Assembly (NCBI RefSeq): GCF_014207535.1
Contig: NZ_JACHGK010000008.1
Span: forward strand, 1 to 64,000
DNA length: 64,000 bases
Source: Bacillus benzoevorans
Lineage (GTDB): Bacteria; Bacillota; Bacilli; Bacillales; Cytobacillaceae
Reading direction: 5' to 3'
Both the position numbers and the translations under genes were made by a program. Each line of letters starts with the position of its first letter. Positions within the stretch are counted from its first letter, which is position 1. This document shows positions 8,912 to 17,628 of the stretch, piece after piece. The notes beneath the pieces are model-generated. The model had not been told where the DNA came from. It made no database searches and saw only the letters and a list, made by a program, of their open reading frames with translations.

Positions 8912-10436
8912 GATTTTTGATACAACACTAAGAGACGGCGAACAAACTGCCGGTGTTAATCTTAATTTTTCTGAAAAGCTACAAATTGCTAAACAACTTG
9001 AACGTTTAAATGTTGATATCATTGAGGCTGGCTTTCCTGCAGCCTCAAAGGGTGATTTTGCTTCTGTCCGTGAAATTGCCAACACGATCCGAAATTGTTC
9101 GGTAACTGGTTTGGCCCGCTGCCTGCAAAAGGATATGGATACTGCCTGGGAAGCGTTAAAGGATGGAGCAGAACCCCGGATTCATATATTCCTTGCGACC
9201 TCTCCGATTCACCGCCAGTACAAGCTGAATATGACGAAAGAACAGGTTATCGAGAATTCTGTTGCAGCGGTTAAATACGCTGCAGCCAGATTCCCGCATG
9301 TACAATGGTCAGCAGAAGATGCAAGCCGTACAGAACTGGACTTTTTGGCTGAAATTATCGAAGAAGTCATTAAAGCTGGTGCCACTGTGGTCAACCTTCC
9401 TGATACAGTAGGATATGGTACGCCAGGCGAATACGGACAGATGTTTAAATATGTAAGAGAACATGTTCCTTCTATTGATAAAATATCCCTTTCTACACAC
9501 TGTCATGACGACTTAGGTATGGCCGTGGCCAACTCACTTGCAGCCGTTGAAAACGGGGCGACACAAGTTGAAGGCGCAATTAACGGAATCGGAGAAAGAG
9601 CTGGAAATACGGCATTAGAAGAAGTAGCAGTGGCTCTTCATATCCGTAAAGATTATTACAACGCATCTACCCGCATGAATCTACAAGAAATCAGCAGAAC
9701 GTCAAGCATTGTCAGCAAGTTAACCGGTATGCCGGTACCTGCGAATAAAGCGGTTATTGGAAAAAATGCTTTTGCCCATGAATCAGGCATCCATCAGGAT
9801 GGTGTGTTGAAGGAAAAGACAACATACGAAATCATTACACCGGAATTAGTCGGCGTATCATCCAATTCATTAGTACTTGGAAAACACTCAGGACGTCATG
9901 CTTTTAAAAACCGTTTAGTTGAACTTGGATTAGTAACAGAAGATGAAAATGTAGATCATCTGTTCCAGGTTTTCAAAGATTTAGCTGATCGGAAAAAAGA
10001 AATGACAGATGATGATCTAGTATCTATTGTATTGGAAGATAAAATCTCCAAGGATGAAGAAACATTCTACCAATTAGTGAATGTTCACATCCAAAGCGGA
10101 GAAAATCAAGAACATACGGCATCTGTCACCTTATCAGGCCGCAACAATGAAGAGATTCAGAAAAGCGGTACTGGTGCTGGAAGTATTGAGGCGCTATATA
10201 ATACCCTTGAACAATGTGTTGAGGAAAATGTGAGTCTATTAGATTACCGTATTCAATCAGTCGGCGGCGGCAGAGATGCATTGGCCCAAGTATTTGTTAA
10301 AATGAGCTGTTCAGGAATGGAAACAAGCGGACGCGGACTTGCTCAGGATGTATTGGAAGCATCAGCTAAAGCCTATTTGAATGCCATTAATAGAGTGATT
10401 TATTTAAAAGAAGCAGCAGAAACAGAAATTGTTTAA
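8898..10436 (+). CDS. leuA: 2-isopropylmalate synthase
   Basis: It condenses acetyl-CoA with 2-oxoisovalerate, the committed step of leucine synthesis. The 512-residue protein has the TIM-barrel motif DTTLRDGEQ at residue 8, the metal ligand motif STHCHDDLGMAVANS and the signature GAINGIGERAGN. The C-terminal LeuA dimer domain (about 390-500) is where leucine binds for feedback inhibition. The start is GTG at 8898 with GGAAGAGGTGG upstream, inside the end of ilvC. Its stop codon coincides with the first bases of a foldback repeat, a sign that the repeat arrived precisely at the gene end. Confidence 0.96.
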   Translation: MQKIKIFDTTLRDGEQTAGVNLNFSEKLQIAKQLERLNVDIIEAGFPAASKGDFASVREIANTIRNCSVTGLARCLQKDMDTAWEALKDGAEPRIHIFLATSPIHRQYKLNMTKEQVIENSVAAVKYAAARFPHVQWSAEDASRTELDFLAEIIEEVIKAGATVVNLPDTVGYGTPGEYGQMFKYVREHVPSIDKISLSTHCHDDLGMAVANSLAAVENGATQVEGAINGIGERAGNTALEEVAVALHIRKDYYNASTRMNLQEISRTSSIVSKLTGMPVPANKAVIGKNAFAHESGIHQDGVLKEKTTYEIITPELVGVSSNSLVLGKHSGRHAFKNRLVELGLVTEDENVDHLFQVFKDLADRKKEMTDDDLVSIVLEDKISKDEETFYQLVNVHIQSGENQEHTASVTLSGRNNEEIQKSGTGAGSIEALYNTLEQCVEENVSLLDYRIQSVGGGRDALAQVFVKMSCSGMETSGRGLAQDVLEASAKAYLNAINRVIYLKEAAETEIV

Positions 10437-10620
10437 CTTTATTCAGCAGAAGTCTTCCATCTTATTAGCGCTTAGAATGTAAATTTGTTATAAAATTCCG
10501 TGTGGGTTCAAACCATACTGAATAAAGTTAAAGCCTTCGGCGGATGCCTCAGATTTTCAAAGGAAGTTATCGAGCAAGCTCGATAAAAATCTGGGCATAA
10601 TTTCGCCGAGGCGAATTTGA
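10435..10620 (+). repeat. Composite hairpin repeat, copy A (leuA-leuB gap)
   Basis: The first part (10435-10529) is a foldback with outer arms AACTTTATTCAGCAG and TACTGAATAAAGTT; its inner hairpin is decayed. The second part (10531-10620) begins CGGCGGATGCCTC and holds the hairpin TCGAGCAAGCTCGA. It ends with an inverted AATCTGGG...GCGAATTTGA segment and lacks the central GGACAGGACGTCC block of copies B and C. It fills most of the 282-base gap between leuA and leuB. Confidence 0.8.
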
Positions 10621-10718
10621 TTATATTAGTATCGAGATACCCTGGCTTTATTCTGATTCCATGGTATCTCCTGCTATTTTTTTATTATTTATGATAGGAA
10701 ATCGTCGGAGGGATAACC

Positions 10719-11801
10719 ATGGAGAAAAAAATCGCAGTACTGCCAGGAGATGGTATTGGGAAAGAGATAGTACAAGGTGCTATTGAGGTTTTACAAACAA
10801 TAGCTGAGCGCTTTAATCATGAGTTTACTTTTACATATGGTGAAATTGGCGGAGCGGCATATGATGCAGCAGGTGTACCGCTGCCAGAGGCTACAATCAG
10901 CCTTTGCAAGGAAAGTGATGCCATTCTTCTCGGTGCTGTTGGAGGTCCAAAATATGATACTCTGCCGGTACATTTGCGTCCGGAACAAGGGTTATTGCAA
11001 ATCCGAAAAGAGCTGAATCTTTTTGCTAACTTACGTCCAACCACTTACTACGAAAGCCTTGCTGATTCTTCTCCTTTAAGAAAAGATATTATTGAAGGTG
11101 TAGATTTACTGATGGTTCGGGAATTAACAGGCGGGATTTATTTTGGCCAACCTAGAGAGCGCAAGGTTGTTGACGGCAAAGAAGCGGTCGTAGACACTCT
11201 TTATTATGAAAAAGCTGAAATGGAAAGAGTTATTAGAAAAGCTTTTGAATTAGCTTCTGCAAGAGGAAAGAAAGTCACTTCCATCGATAAAGCCAATGTA
11301 CTGGAATCAAGCCGCGTATGGCGTGAAACAGCGATTGAAATCAGCAAGGAATTTCCGGAGATTACGTTAGAGCATATGCTTGTTGACAATGCTGCGATGC
11401 AATTAGTTCGTAACCCAAGACAATTTGACGTGGTCGTAACAGAAAATATGTTTGGTGATATCTTGAGCGATGAAGCATCTGTTTTAACAGGTTCCCTTGG
11501 TATGCTTTCATCAGCAAGTTTATCTGAAAATGGTCCATTCCTTTATGAACCTGCTCACGGCTCAGCACCGGATATTGCCGGTAAAAATATAGCTAATCCT
11601 CTTGCAACCATGTTATCAGCAGCCATGATGCTTCGTATTTCCTTTGGGCTGGAAAAAGAGGCTGAAAGCATAGAGAATGCGATTAATGAAGTGCTAAATG
11701 CAGGCTACAGAACAGGCGATTTAATGGCAGAAGGCAAAAAATCAGTTTCTACTACTGAAATGACGGCTCAAGTAAAATCAGCCATTTTAGCTGGAAAGTG
11801 A
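10719..11801 (+). CDS. leuB: 3-isopropylmalate dehydrogenase
   Basis: A 360-residue NAD-dependent beta-decarboxylating dehydrogenase that converts 3-isopropylmalate to 2-oxoisocaproate. LPGDGIGKEIV at the N-terminus, LLMVRELTGGIYFG, the metal-binding NMFGDILSDEAS and EPAHGSAPDIAGKNIANP are all family hallmarks. CGGAGGG precedes the ATG at 10719. Repeat copy A lies in the gap upstream. Downstream a long stem-loop and repeat copy B separate it from leuC, so full operon read-through is not assured by spacing alone. Confidence 0.96.
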   Translation: MEKKIAVLPGDGIGKEIVQGAIEVLQTIAERFNHEFTFTYGEIGGAAYDAAGVPLPEATISLCKESDAILLGAVGGPKYDTLPVHLRPEQGLLQIRKELNLFANLRPTTYYESLADSSPLRKDIIEGVDLLMVRELTGGIYFGQPRERKVVDGKEAVVDTLYYEKAEMERVIRKAFELASARGKKVTSIDKANVLESSRVWRETAIEISKEFPEITLEHMLVDNAAMQLVRNPRQFDVVVTENMFGDILSDEASVLTGSLGMLSSASLSENGPFLYEPAHGSAPDIAGKNIANPLATMLSAAMMLRISFGLEKEAESIENAINEVLNAGYRTGDLMAEGKKSVSTTEMTAQVKSAILAGK

Positions 11802-11850
11802 TTGCTAGAAGGATGGACTTAACATTCTGATCCTAAATTTAACTGTTGTT

Positions 11851-11972
11851 AAATCGTATTGTTATACGATATTTTAGTAATAAGAGCTAAAATACTCTAA
11901 AAATGCGAAAACAAAAAATTCCTGCAGACTGAATGAGTTGGTAAACCACATACAGTTATGCAGGAATTTTAT
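11851..11972 (+). terminator. Stem-loops in the leuB-leuC gap, possible partial terminator
   Basis: A small hairpin (ATCGTAT-tgtt-ATACGAT) is followed by a long-range stem AAAATTCCTGCA/TGCAGGAATTTT (about 11915-11970) with a loop of about 32 bases. The T run is short. It could attenuate read-through, protect the leuB mRNA end or be a processing site. The sequence does not decide between these. Confidence 0.4.
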
Positions 11973-11987
11973 CATTCATACTAAATC

Positions 11988-12131
11988 ATCCGGCGGATGC
12001 CTCGATTTTTCAAAGGAAATTTTTCGAGCGAGTTCGACGACGGACAGGACGTCCTAGTCAGGCTAGACATAAGGATGTGGCGCTTTGAAGCGTGAAAAAA
12101 ATCGGGCGCAAATTCGACGGGGCGAATTTGA
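11988..12131 (+). repeat. Composite hairpin repeat, copy B (second part only)
   Basis: The copy starts CCGGCGGATGCCTCG and ends GGGGCGAATTTGA. It keeps the GGACAGGACGTCC hairpin and a diverged ACATAAGGATGTGG. The upstream foldback part seen in copies A and C is missing. The copy runs to within 20 bases of the leuC start, and an in-frame ATG at 12092 lies inside it. Confidence 0.85.
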
Positions 12132-12151
12132 TATATTTAAGGGGGAGCGAG

Positions 12152-13549
12152 ATGGGAAAGTCAATTATTGATAAAATCTGGGAAAAGCATGTCGTCCATC
12201 AAGAAGAAGGTAAACCGGATTTATTGTATATCGATTTACATTTAGTACATGAAGTAACATCACCACAAGCCTTTTCAGGTCTTCGTATGAAAGGACGTAA
12301 AGTCAGAAGACCTGATAAAACATTTGCGACAATGGATCATAACGTACCAACATTTAACCGTTTTGTCATTGAAGATGAAGTAGCTCTTAACCAAATGACA
12401 ACATTAGAGAAAAACTGTCAGGAATTCGGTGTGCCATTAGCAGGACTAGACAGCCCTGAGCAAGGGATTGTTCACGTTATTGGACCTGAATTAGGCTTAA
12501 CGCAGCCTGGTAAAACAATCGTTTGCGGCGACAGTCATACAGCTACACATGGTGCATTTGGCGCGCTGGCATTTGGAATTGGTACAAGTGAAGTAGAACA
12601 CGTAATGGCCACACAAACGATTTGGCAGTCTAAGCCGAAAACATTAAAAGTGGAAGTCAATGGGAAATTAGCTGAAGGCGTAACAGCGAAAGACGTTATT
12701 CTTTATCTTCTTGGCAAATACGGCGTTAACTTTGGTACAGGCCATGTAATTGAATATTGCGGTGAAGCTATCCGCAATATGTCAATGGAGGAAAGAATGA
12801 CTGTATGTAATATGTCCATTGAAGGCGGAGCAAGAGCAGGACTTGTAGCACCGGATGAAACGACATTCTCTTATGTAAAAGGCAGAAAATATGCACCGAA
12901 GAATTTTGACCAGGCGGTAGCCGCATGGAAGGAATTAGTTTCTGACGAAGATGCAGAATTTGATAAAGTCATTACAATCGATGGAAATGATATCGAACCA
13001 ATGGTAAGCTGGGGAACCAACCCATCTATGACAGCTAAAGTCAGCGACCGCATACCTACATTAGCTCAATGTGAAACGGACACAGATCGTAAAGCATTAG
13101 CAAGTGCTCTGCAATATATGGGATTAAAAGAAGGACAAGTAATCGAAGATATTGCGATTCAGCATGTGTTTATCGGTTCTTGTACAAATTCACGCATTGA
13201 AGATTTACGCAGTGCAGCTGCTGTTGCAAAAGGAAGAAAAGTACATCCATCAGTAAGAGCTTTAGTTGTTCCTGGTTCACAGCAGGTGAAAAAGCAAGCT
13301 GAAGAAGAAGGATTGGACAAGATATTTACTGAAGCAGGCTTTGAATGGAGAGATGCCGGCTGCAGTATGTGCTTAAGCATGAACAATGATGTTGTGCCTT
13401 CAGGAGAGCATTGTGCATCTACTTCAAATCGTAATTTTGAAGGCAGACAAGGTGCTGGAGCAAGAACTCACCTAGTAAGCCCTGCGATGGCTGCAAATGC
13501 TGCGATTTACGGAAAATTTGTGGATGTTCGTAAAGAACTAGTGAAATAA
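12152..13549 (+). CDS. leuC: 3-isopropylmalate dehydratase large subunit
   Basis: The 465-residue aconitase-like subunit isomerises 2- to 3-isopropylmalate with LeuD. [4Fe-4S] ligands are visible in IGSCTNSRIEDLR and in DAGCSMCLSMNND. CGDSHTATHGAFGA is the substrate-site signature. The start is ATG at 12152 (MGKSIIDKIWEKHVV), preceded by GGGGGAG. A longer reading from 12092 would translate repeat copy B and is rejected. leuD follows after 12 bases. Confidence 0.96.
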   Translation: MGKSIIDKIWEKHVVHQEEGKPDLLYIDLHLVHEVTSPQAFSGLRMKGRKVRRPDKTFATMDHNVPTFNRFVIEDEVALNQMTTLEKNCQEFGVPLAGLDSPEQGIVHVIGPELGLTQPGKTIVCGDSHTATHGAFGALAFGIGTSEVEHVMATQTIWQSKPKTLKVEVNGKLAEGVTAKDVILYLLGKYGVNFGTGHVIEYCGEAIRNMSMEERMTVCNMSIEGGARAGLVAPDETTFSYVKGRKYAPKNFDQAVAAWKELVSDEDAEFDKVITIDGNDIEPMVSWGTNPSMTAKVSDRIPTLAQCETDTDRKALASALQYMGLKEGQVIEDIAIQHVFIGSCTNSRIEDLRSAAAVAKGRKVHPSVRALVVPGSQQVKKQAEEEGLDKIFTEAGFEWRDAGCSMCLSMNNDVVPSGEHCASTSNRNFEGRQGAGARTHLVSPAMAANAAIYGKFVDVRKELVK

Positions 13550-13561
13550 GGGGGGAAAAAC

Positions 13562-14161
13562 ATGAGCGGATTTACTACACTTACAGGCAAAGCGGTTGCC
13601 CTTGACCGGGTAAATGTTGATACAGACCAAATTATACCAAAACAATTTTTAAAACGAATTGAAAAAACTGGCTTTGGACAATTTGTTTTTTACGGATGGC
13701 GTTATCTGGAAGACGGTACATTAAACCCAGATTTTGAATTAAATCAGCCGGCAAACCAAGGTGCCGAGATCTTAGTTGCCAATGAAAACTTCGGCTGTGG
13801 TTCATCACGTGAGCATGCACCGTGGGCACTTCAGGACTTCGGATTTAAGGTGGTTATTGCCCCATCATTCGCTGATATTTTCTTTCAAAACTGTTTAAAA
13901 AATGGTATGCTTCCTATCAGACTCGAAAAGGATAAAGTAGAATACTTACTTAAAGCAGCGAAAAATCAGCCGTATGAACTGACTGTTGATCTTGAAAATG
14001 AAACCATTTCTGATAACAAAGGTTTTTCCGTATCATTCGCTGTAACAGAGTATTGGAAAAAAATGCTGATCAATGGATGGGATGAAATTGAAATTACTCT
14101 TCAGCTTGATGAGCAAATTTCAAAGTACGAGCAGCACCAGGAAGAAACTGTTGCTAAATAA
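13562..14161 (+). CDS. leuD: 3-isopropylmalate dehydratase small subunit
   Basis: A 199-residue swivel-domain partner of LeuC. NVDTDQIIPKQFLKR at about residue 20 and NFGCGSSREHAPWALQDFGF at about residue 80 are the diagnostic motifs of the aconitase C-terminal domain. AAGGGGGG precedes the ATG. It is the last gene of the ilv-leu operon. Repeat copy C and then a strong bidirectional terminator follow. Confidence 0.95.
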   Translation: MSGFTTLTGKAVALDRVNVDTDQIIPKQFLKRIEKTGFGQFVFYGWRYLEDGTLNPDFELNQPANQGAEILVANENFGCGSSREHAPWALQDFGFKVVIAPSFADIFFQNCLKNGMLPIRLEKDKVEYLLKAAKNQPYELTVDLENETISDNKGFSVSFAVTEYWKKMLINGWDEIEITLQLDEQISKYEQHQEETVAK

Positions 14162-14184
14162 CTTTATATGAAGCTAAAAGATTG

Positions 14185-14430
14185 AACTTTATTCAGCAGA
14201 AGTACACCACTTTTATAAGTGGTGGGATGAATGCAATAACTTTACCGCTTTAAGTGGGGGTTCAAACCCTGCTGAATAAAGTTAAGCCTCCGGCGGATGC
14301 CTCGATTTTTCAAAGGAAATTTTTCGAGCAAGCTCGACGACGGACAGGACGTCCTAGTCAGGCGAAGCCACAGGATGTGGCGCTCTGAGCGTGAAAAAAA
14401 TCGGGCACAAATACGCCAAGGCGCATTTGA
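14185..14430 (+). repeat. Composite hairpin repeat, copy C (most complete)
   Basis: Part one (14185-14283) has perfect 15-bp inverted ends, AACTTTATTCAGCAG and CTGCTGAATAAAGTT, around an inner stem CACCACTT/AAGTGGTG and a GGGTTCAAACCC motif. Part two (14285-14430) begins CCTCCGGCGGATGCCTCG. It contains the hairpins TCGAGCAAGCTCGA, GGACAGGACGTCC and GCCACAGGATGTGGC, and ends GGCGCATTTGA. It encodes no transposase. The 60-codon frame across part two is a shadow of the repeat, not a gene. Confidence 0.88.
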
Positions 14431-14484
14431 TTGTAATAGCTGTGTAAAAGAAGCGGTACAGCTATTTCATTCATACTGATATTA

Positions 14485-14525
14485 CGTTAAAAAATCCACA
14501 AGAACTGTGGATTTTTTAACGTTTA
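14485..14525. terminator. Intrinsic terminator after the ilv-leu operon
   Basis: CGTTAAAAAATCCACA pairs perfectly with TGTGGATTTTTTAACG around AGAAC, giving A and T tracts on both sides. It should stop transcription from leuD. Confidence 0.88.
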
Positions 14526-14598
14526 AGTATAGGCAAAGGATAAAAGGGGCATATTAATGTTTGTTTTGTTTTTTATCTTGTTTGTTTAAGGCGGGATC

Positions 14599-15654
14599 AT
14601 GTTGAAGAAAACAAAGCATGGTGGAAAAGACGGTAATATTATAAGATTCCCCGATCTTGATAAAAGACTGCTGGAAAAGGGACAGGAATATCTGCAGCGG
14701 GAGAACTATCATGAGGCGATTACGCTGTTTCAAGAAACGGTTCAATTGGATCCTTCTAATAGCGAAGGCTGCATAGGTCTTATACTGGCTTATTATGGTG
14801 CGGGTTACCATGAAGATGCCGTTGAACTGGCGAAAGTCATGCTTCATGAAGGAATCGGGAATTATTTTGACATCATGGATCTCTATATCAAGCTCCTTTT
14901 TCAAGTGCGCCAGTATTCAGAAATTGTCACTTTAATCGAGGGTCTATTGGCGGAGAGAACGATACCAAGCGATAGGCTTGAACATTATTATTCAATGCTG
15001 GATATCGCTAGGCAGATAGAGCAGGAGGATGCGGCGGAACAGACGGATCATGATGTTTTTACAGATATGGAAAAGGATTTTCAGCTGAAGAAATATACTG
15101 ATCCGCAGGAACAGCTCATCCTGGCAGCCAACCTTGCCAAGATCAATATTCAGCCGTATCTAAATGAAATAAAGTCCTATCTTTGTTCAGATAAGGGAAT
15201 GAATCGTACCGAAACGGTAAAGGAGGACCCCTTTTTTAAAACACTGCTATTGAATGTTTTAATGGAGCATCAAGTGGAACAACCCGTAGAAGTCCATAAA
15301 TTTGGCAAGACCATGTCGGTTATACCGAAAGATTTAGTGAATGTCAATGACATTCCGGAACTGCGAGAAATGACCAATTTAATAGGCGGCCGGATAGAGC
15401 ATGATGATCCGATCCTTTATGAAAGTATAAAAATGTTAATACATAGGCAATTCTTTCTTTTATATCCCTTTCCATTAGAAGCTCGTGATATAGCTGTCTG
15501 GGCTGCGGCATATCATGTATTGGGTTGTGAGTATTTTGGAAATCATGATAATAAAAGTGAAATATTGGAAGAATATCATGTTCAAGAGGCTGATTTCGCT
15601 AGAGCGGATGCCTTTATTAGAATGATCGAAGAAATTTCTTATCCTAATATTTAA
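14599..15654 (+). CDS. TPR-repeat protein (YsoA-like)
   Basis: 351 residues, probably cytoplasmic. At least two tetratricopeptide-like repeats are visible at the N-terminus: LEKGQEYLQRENYHEAITLF, then VQLDPSNSEGCIGLILAYYG followed by AGYHEDAVELAKVM. TPR repeats normally mediate protein-protein contacts; no enzymatic motif is seen. Its position between leuD and tig equals that of B. subtilis ysoA, the basis for the name. GGCGGG precedes the ATG. The tig promoter begins within ten bases of its stop. Confidence 0.75.
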   Translation: MLKKTKHGGKDGNIIRFPDLDKRLLEKGQEYLQRENYHEAITLFQETVQLDPSNSEGCIGLILAYYGAGYHEDAVELAKVMLHEGIGNYFDIMDLYIKLLFQVRQYSEIVTLIEGLLAERTIPSDRLEHYYSMLDIARQIEQEDAAEQTDHDVFTDMEKDFQLKKYTDPQEQLILAANLAKINIQPYLNEIKSYLCSDKGMNRTETVKEDPFFKTLLLNVLMEHQVEQPVEVHKFGKTMSVIPKDLVNVNDIPELREMTNLIGGRIEHDDPILYESIKMLIHRQFFLLYPFPLEARDIAVWAAAYHVLGCEYFGNHDNKSEILEEYHVQEADFARADAFIRMIEEISYPNI

Positions 15655-15663
15655 GCTTGACTG

Positions 15664-15691
15664 TTGAAACAGCAGAATCCTGTGATATAAT
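15664..15691 (+). promoter_or_regulatory. Sigma-A promoter of tig
   Basis: TTGAAA and TATAAT are separated by 16 bases. The -10 hexamer matches the consensus exactly, and the ribosome site of tig is about 100 bases downstream. Confidence 0.65.
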
Positions 15692-15809
15692 ATAGTGGTT
15701 GCACTTTACGCAAAAACGTGTAAATAAGAAAATGATTTACAAAAACATATTCACGGAAGATTTTGTGAGTGAATGTAAATGAAATAGATTGTTGGAGGGA
15801 AAACATAGT

Positions 15810-17099
15810 ATGTCTGCAAAATGGGAAAAGTTAGAAGGGAACCAAGGCGTTCTTACAGTAGAAGTTGATGCAGAAACAGTTGGTAAAAGTTTAGATTCTG
15901 CATTCCAAAAAGTAGTAAAACAAGTAACAGTACCGGGTTTCCGTAAAGGTAAAATGCCTCGCGGCTTGTTTGAAAAACGTTTCGGGGTTGAATCATTATA
16001 TCAAGATGCCATTGATATTATGCTGCCAGATGCATATATGAATGCTGTTGAAGAAGCAGGAATTGAACCTGTTGATCGTCCTGAAATTGATGTGGAGCAA
16101 ATTGAAAAAGGCAAATCATTTGTCTTTACTGCTAAAGTAACAGTAAAACCAGAAGTGAAGCTTGGCGAATATAAAGGTCTTGAAGTTGAAGCGTTTGATA
16201 CAACTGTAACGGACGAAGATGTCGACAATGAAATCAAATCTATGCAAGAAAGACAAGCTGAGCTTGTTGTGAAAGAAGACGGCAAAGCTGAATTAGGCGA
16301 TACTGTCGTAATGGATTTTGAAGGATTTGTTGATGGTGAAGCTTTCGAAGGAGGAAAAGCTGAAAGCTATTCTCTTGAACTTGGTTCAGGTCAATTCATT
16401 CCTGGATTTGAAGAACAGCTTGTAGGTCTTGCTGCCGGCGAATCTAAGGATGTAGAAGTATCATTCCCTGAAGAATACCATGCTGCTGACTTAGCTGGTA
16501 AACCAGCTGTATTTAAAACAACAGTACATGAAATCAAAGCAAAACAACTTCCTGAATTAGATGATGAGTTCGCAAAAGATGTTGATGATGAAGTTGAAAC
16601 TTTAGCTGCATTAAAAGAGAAAATCAAATCTCGTTTAGAGCATGATAAAGAACATCAAAAAGAACATCATATTCAAGATGGAGTAGTTGAAAAAGCGGTA
16701 GCAAATGCAGAGATTGATATTCCCGCTGTTATGATTGATAACGAAGTAGACCGTATGGTTCAAGAATTTGGACAACGTCTGCAAATGCAAGGGATGAATA
16801 TGGATTTATTCTTCCAATTCTCAGGTAAAGATGAAGCTGCTCTTCGTGAAGAAATGAAAGTGGAAGCTGAACAACGCGTATGCGGAAGCCTTACTCTTGA
16901 AGCTATTGCTAAGGCAGAAAATCTTGAGGCAACTGAAGAAGATATTAATGCTGAATTACAAAAAATGGCTGACATGTACAACATGACAGTAGAAAATATT
17001 AAAGCTGCATTAGGTAATCTTGAAGGCATTAAAGCTGACCTTCAAATCAAAAAAGCAATTGATTTCCTAGTTGAAAACAGCAAAACTGTTGAAAAATAA
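15810..17099 (+). CDS. tig: Trigger factor, ribosome-bound chaperone and prolyl isomerase
   Basis: 429 residues. The N-terminal ribosome-binding domain carries the signature GFRKGKMPRGLFEKRFG, close to the usual GFRxGKxP. The FKBP-type isomerase domain follows (GDTVVMDFEGFVDGEAFEGG and GSGQFIPGFEEQLVGLAAGE, about 155-240), then a helical chaperone domain. The start is ATG at 15810 (MSAKWEKLEGNQG), with TTGGAGGG upstream; the frame open to 15789 has no ribosome site. A terminator follows. clpX is next, as in B. subtilis. Confidence 0.95.
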   Translation: MSAKWEKLEGNQGVLTVEVDAETVGKSLDSAFQKVVKQVTVPGFRKGKMPRGLFEKRFGVESLYQDAIDIMLPDAYMNAVEEAGIEPVDRPEIDVEQIEKGKSFVFTAKVTVKPEVKLGEYKGLEVEAFDTTVTDEDVDNEIKSMQERQAELVVKEDGKAELGDTVVMDFEGFVDGEAFEGGKAESYSLELGSGQFIPGFEEQLVGLAAGESKDVEVSFPEEYHAADLAGKPAVFKTTVHEIKAKQLPELDDEFAKDVDDEVETLAALKEKIKSRLEHDKEHQKEHHIQDGVVEKAVANAEIDIPAVMIDNEVDRMVQEFGQRLQMQGMNMDLFFQFSGKDEAALREEMKVEAEQRVCGSLTLEAIAKAENLEATEEDINAELQKMADMYNMTVENIKAALGNLEGIKADLQIKKAIDFLVENSKTVEK

Positions 17100-17154
17100 G
17101 AGTAATTTTAACCATTAGTCTCATTATTTAAATAGAAATGAAAAAATTTCTTGC

Positions 17155-17190
17155 AAAACAAGGTGCGAAATTCTCGTACCTTGTTTTATT
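17155..17190 (+). terminator. Intrinsic terminator after tig
   Basis: AAAACAAGGTGCGA pairs with TCGTACCTTGTTTT, with one mismatch, and is followed by ATTT. Confidence 0.75.
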
Positions 17191-17628
17191 TAATGGTAAA
17201 ATCACATATAATAGATGAAAACCTTCCTATTAATCCGGTATGTAAAAGAATGTATAGGAAAATTCTATGAACATACATAAAATAGTTGATATCTTTGAAT
17301 TGTTAAATTTAACAATTAAGGTTATGCTGAAAGTAGTACATAATTAGGTAAGGGATCACACCATGAAGTATAGGGCACCGGATTACTGAAGGTCTTTTGT
17401 GCAGATAGAAATCATCATTATAAGCTAAATTTTTGGAATTCTGCATATGATAAACGAGTCTGCAATCTGCCTGATAATTTATTTATGGCAGTTTTGTCAT
17501 TCTCAAGTTGTATTGTTTCCTGTACATTCATAATATGTGTTATATTCAATACATAGTTTTTACATTCTTATACCGTGTGTGATCCGCATTTGTAATAGAT
17601 TAGATAAAGTATTTCAAGGGGTGAAATT
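17191..17628 (+). other. tig-clpX intergenic region
   Basis: 438 bases without a gene. They hold the palindrome at 17298 and a possible clpX promoter: TTGTAT at 17508-17513, a 17-base spacer and TAATAT at 17531-17536. No tandem heptad CtsR site is seen. Confidence 0.35.
17298..17317. promoter_or_regulatory. Perfect 20-bp palindrome upstream of clpX
   Basis: AATTGTTAAATTTAACAATT is fully self-complementary. It has operator-like symmetry about 310 bases before clpX, but I cannot match it to CtsR, Rex, GlnR or Fur boxes. In AT-rich DNA it could be chance or a small hairpin. Confidence 0.35.

Noticed and set aside
12092..12151. Upstream in-frame extension of leuC
   Set aside because: It would translate the end of repeat copy B. 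The ATG at 12152 has GGGGGAG and matches the family N-terminus.
10435..14430. Insertion sequences in the ilv-leu operon
   Set aside because: The repeats are under 250 bp and contain no transposase frame, so only a non-autonomous origin can be proposed.
14297..14479. 60-codon ORF after leuD
   Set aside because: It lies on repeat copy C, and a related frame appears over the other copies only because of the repeat. No ribosome site.
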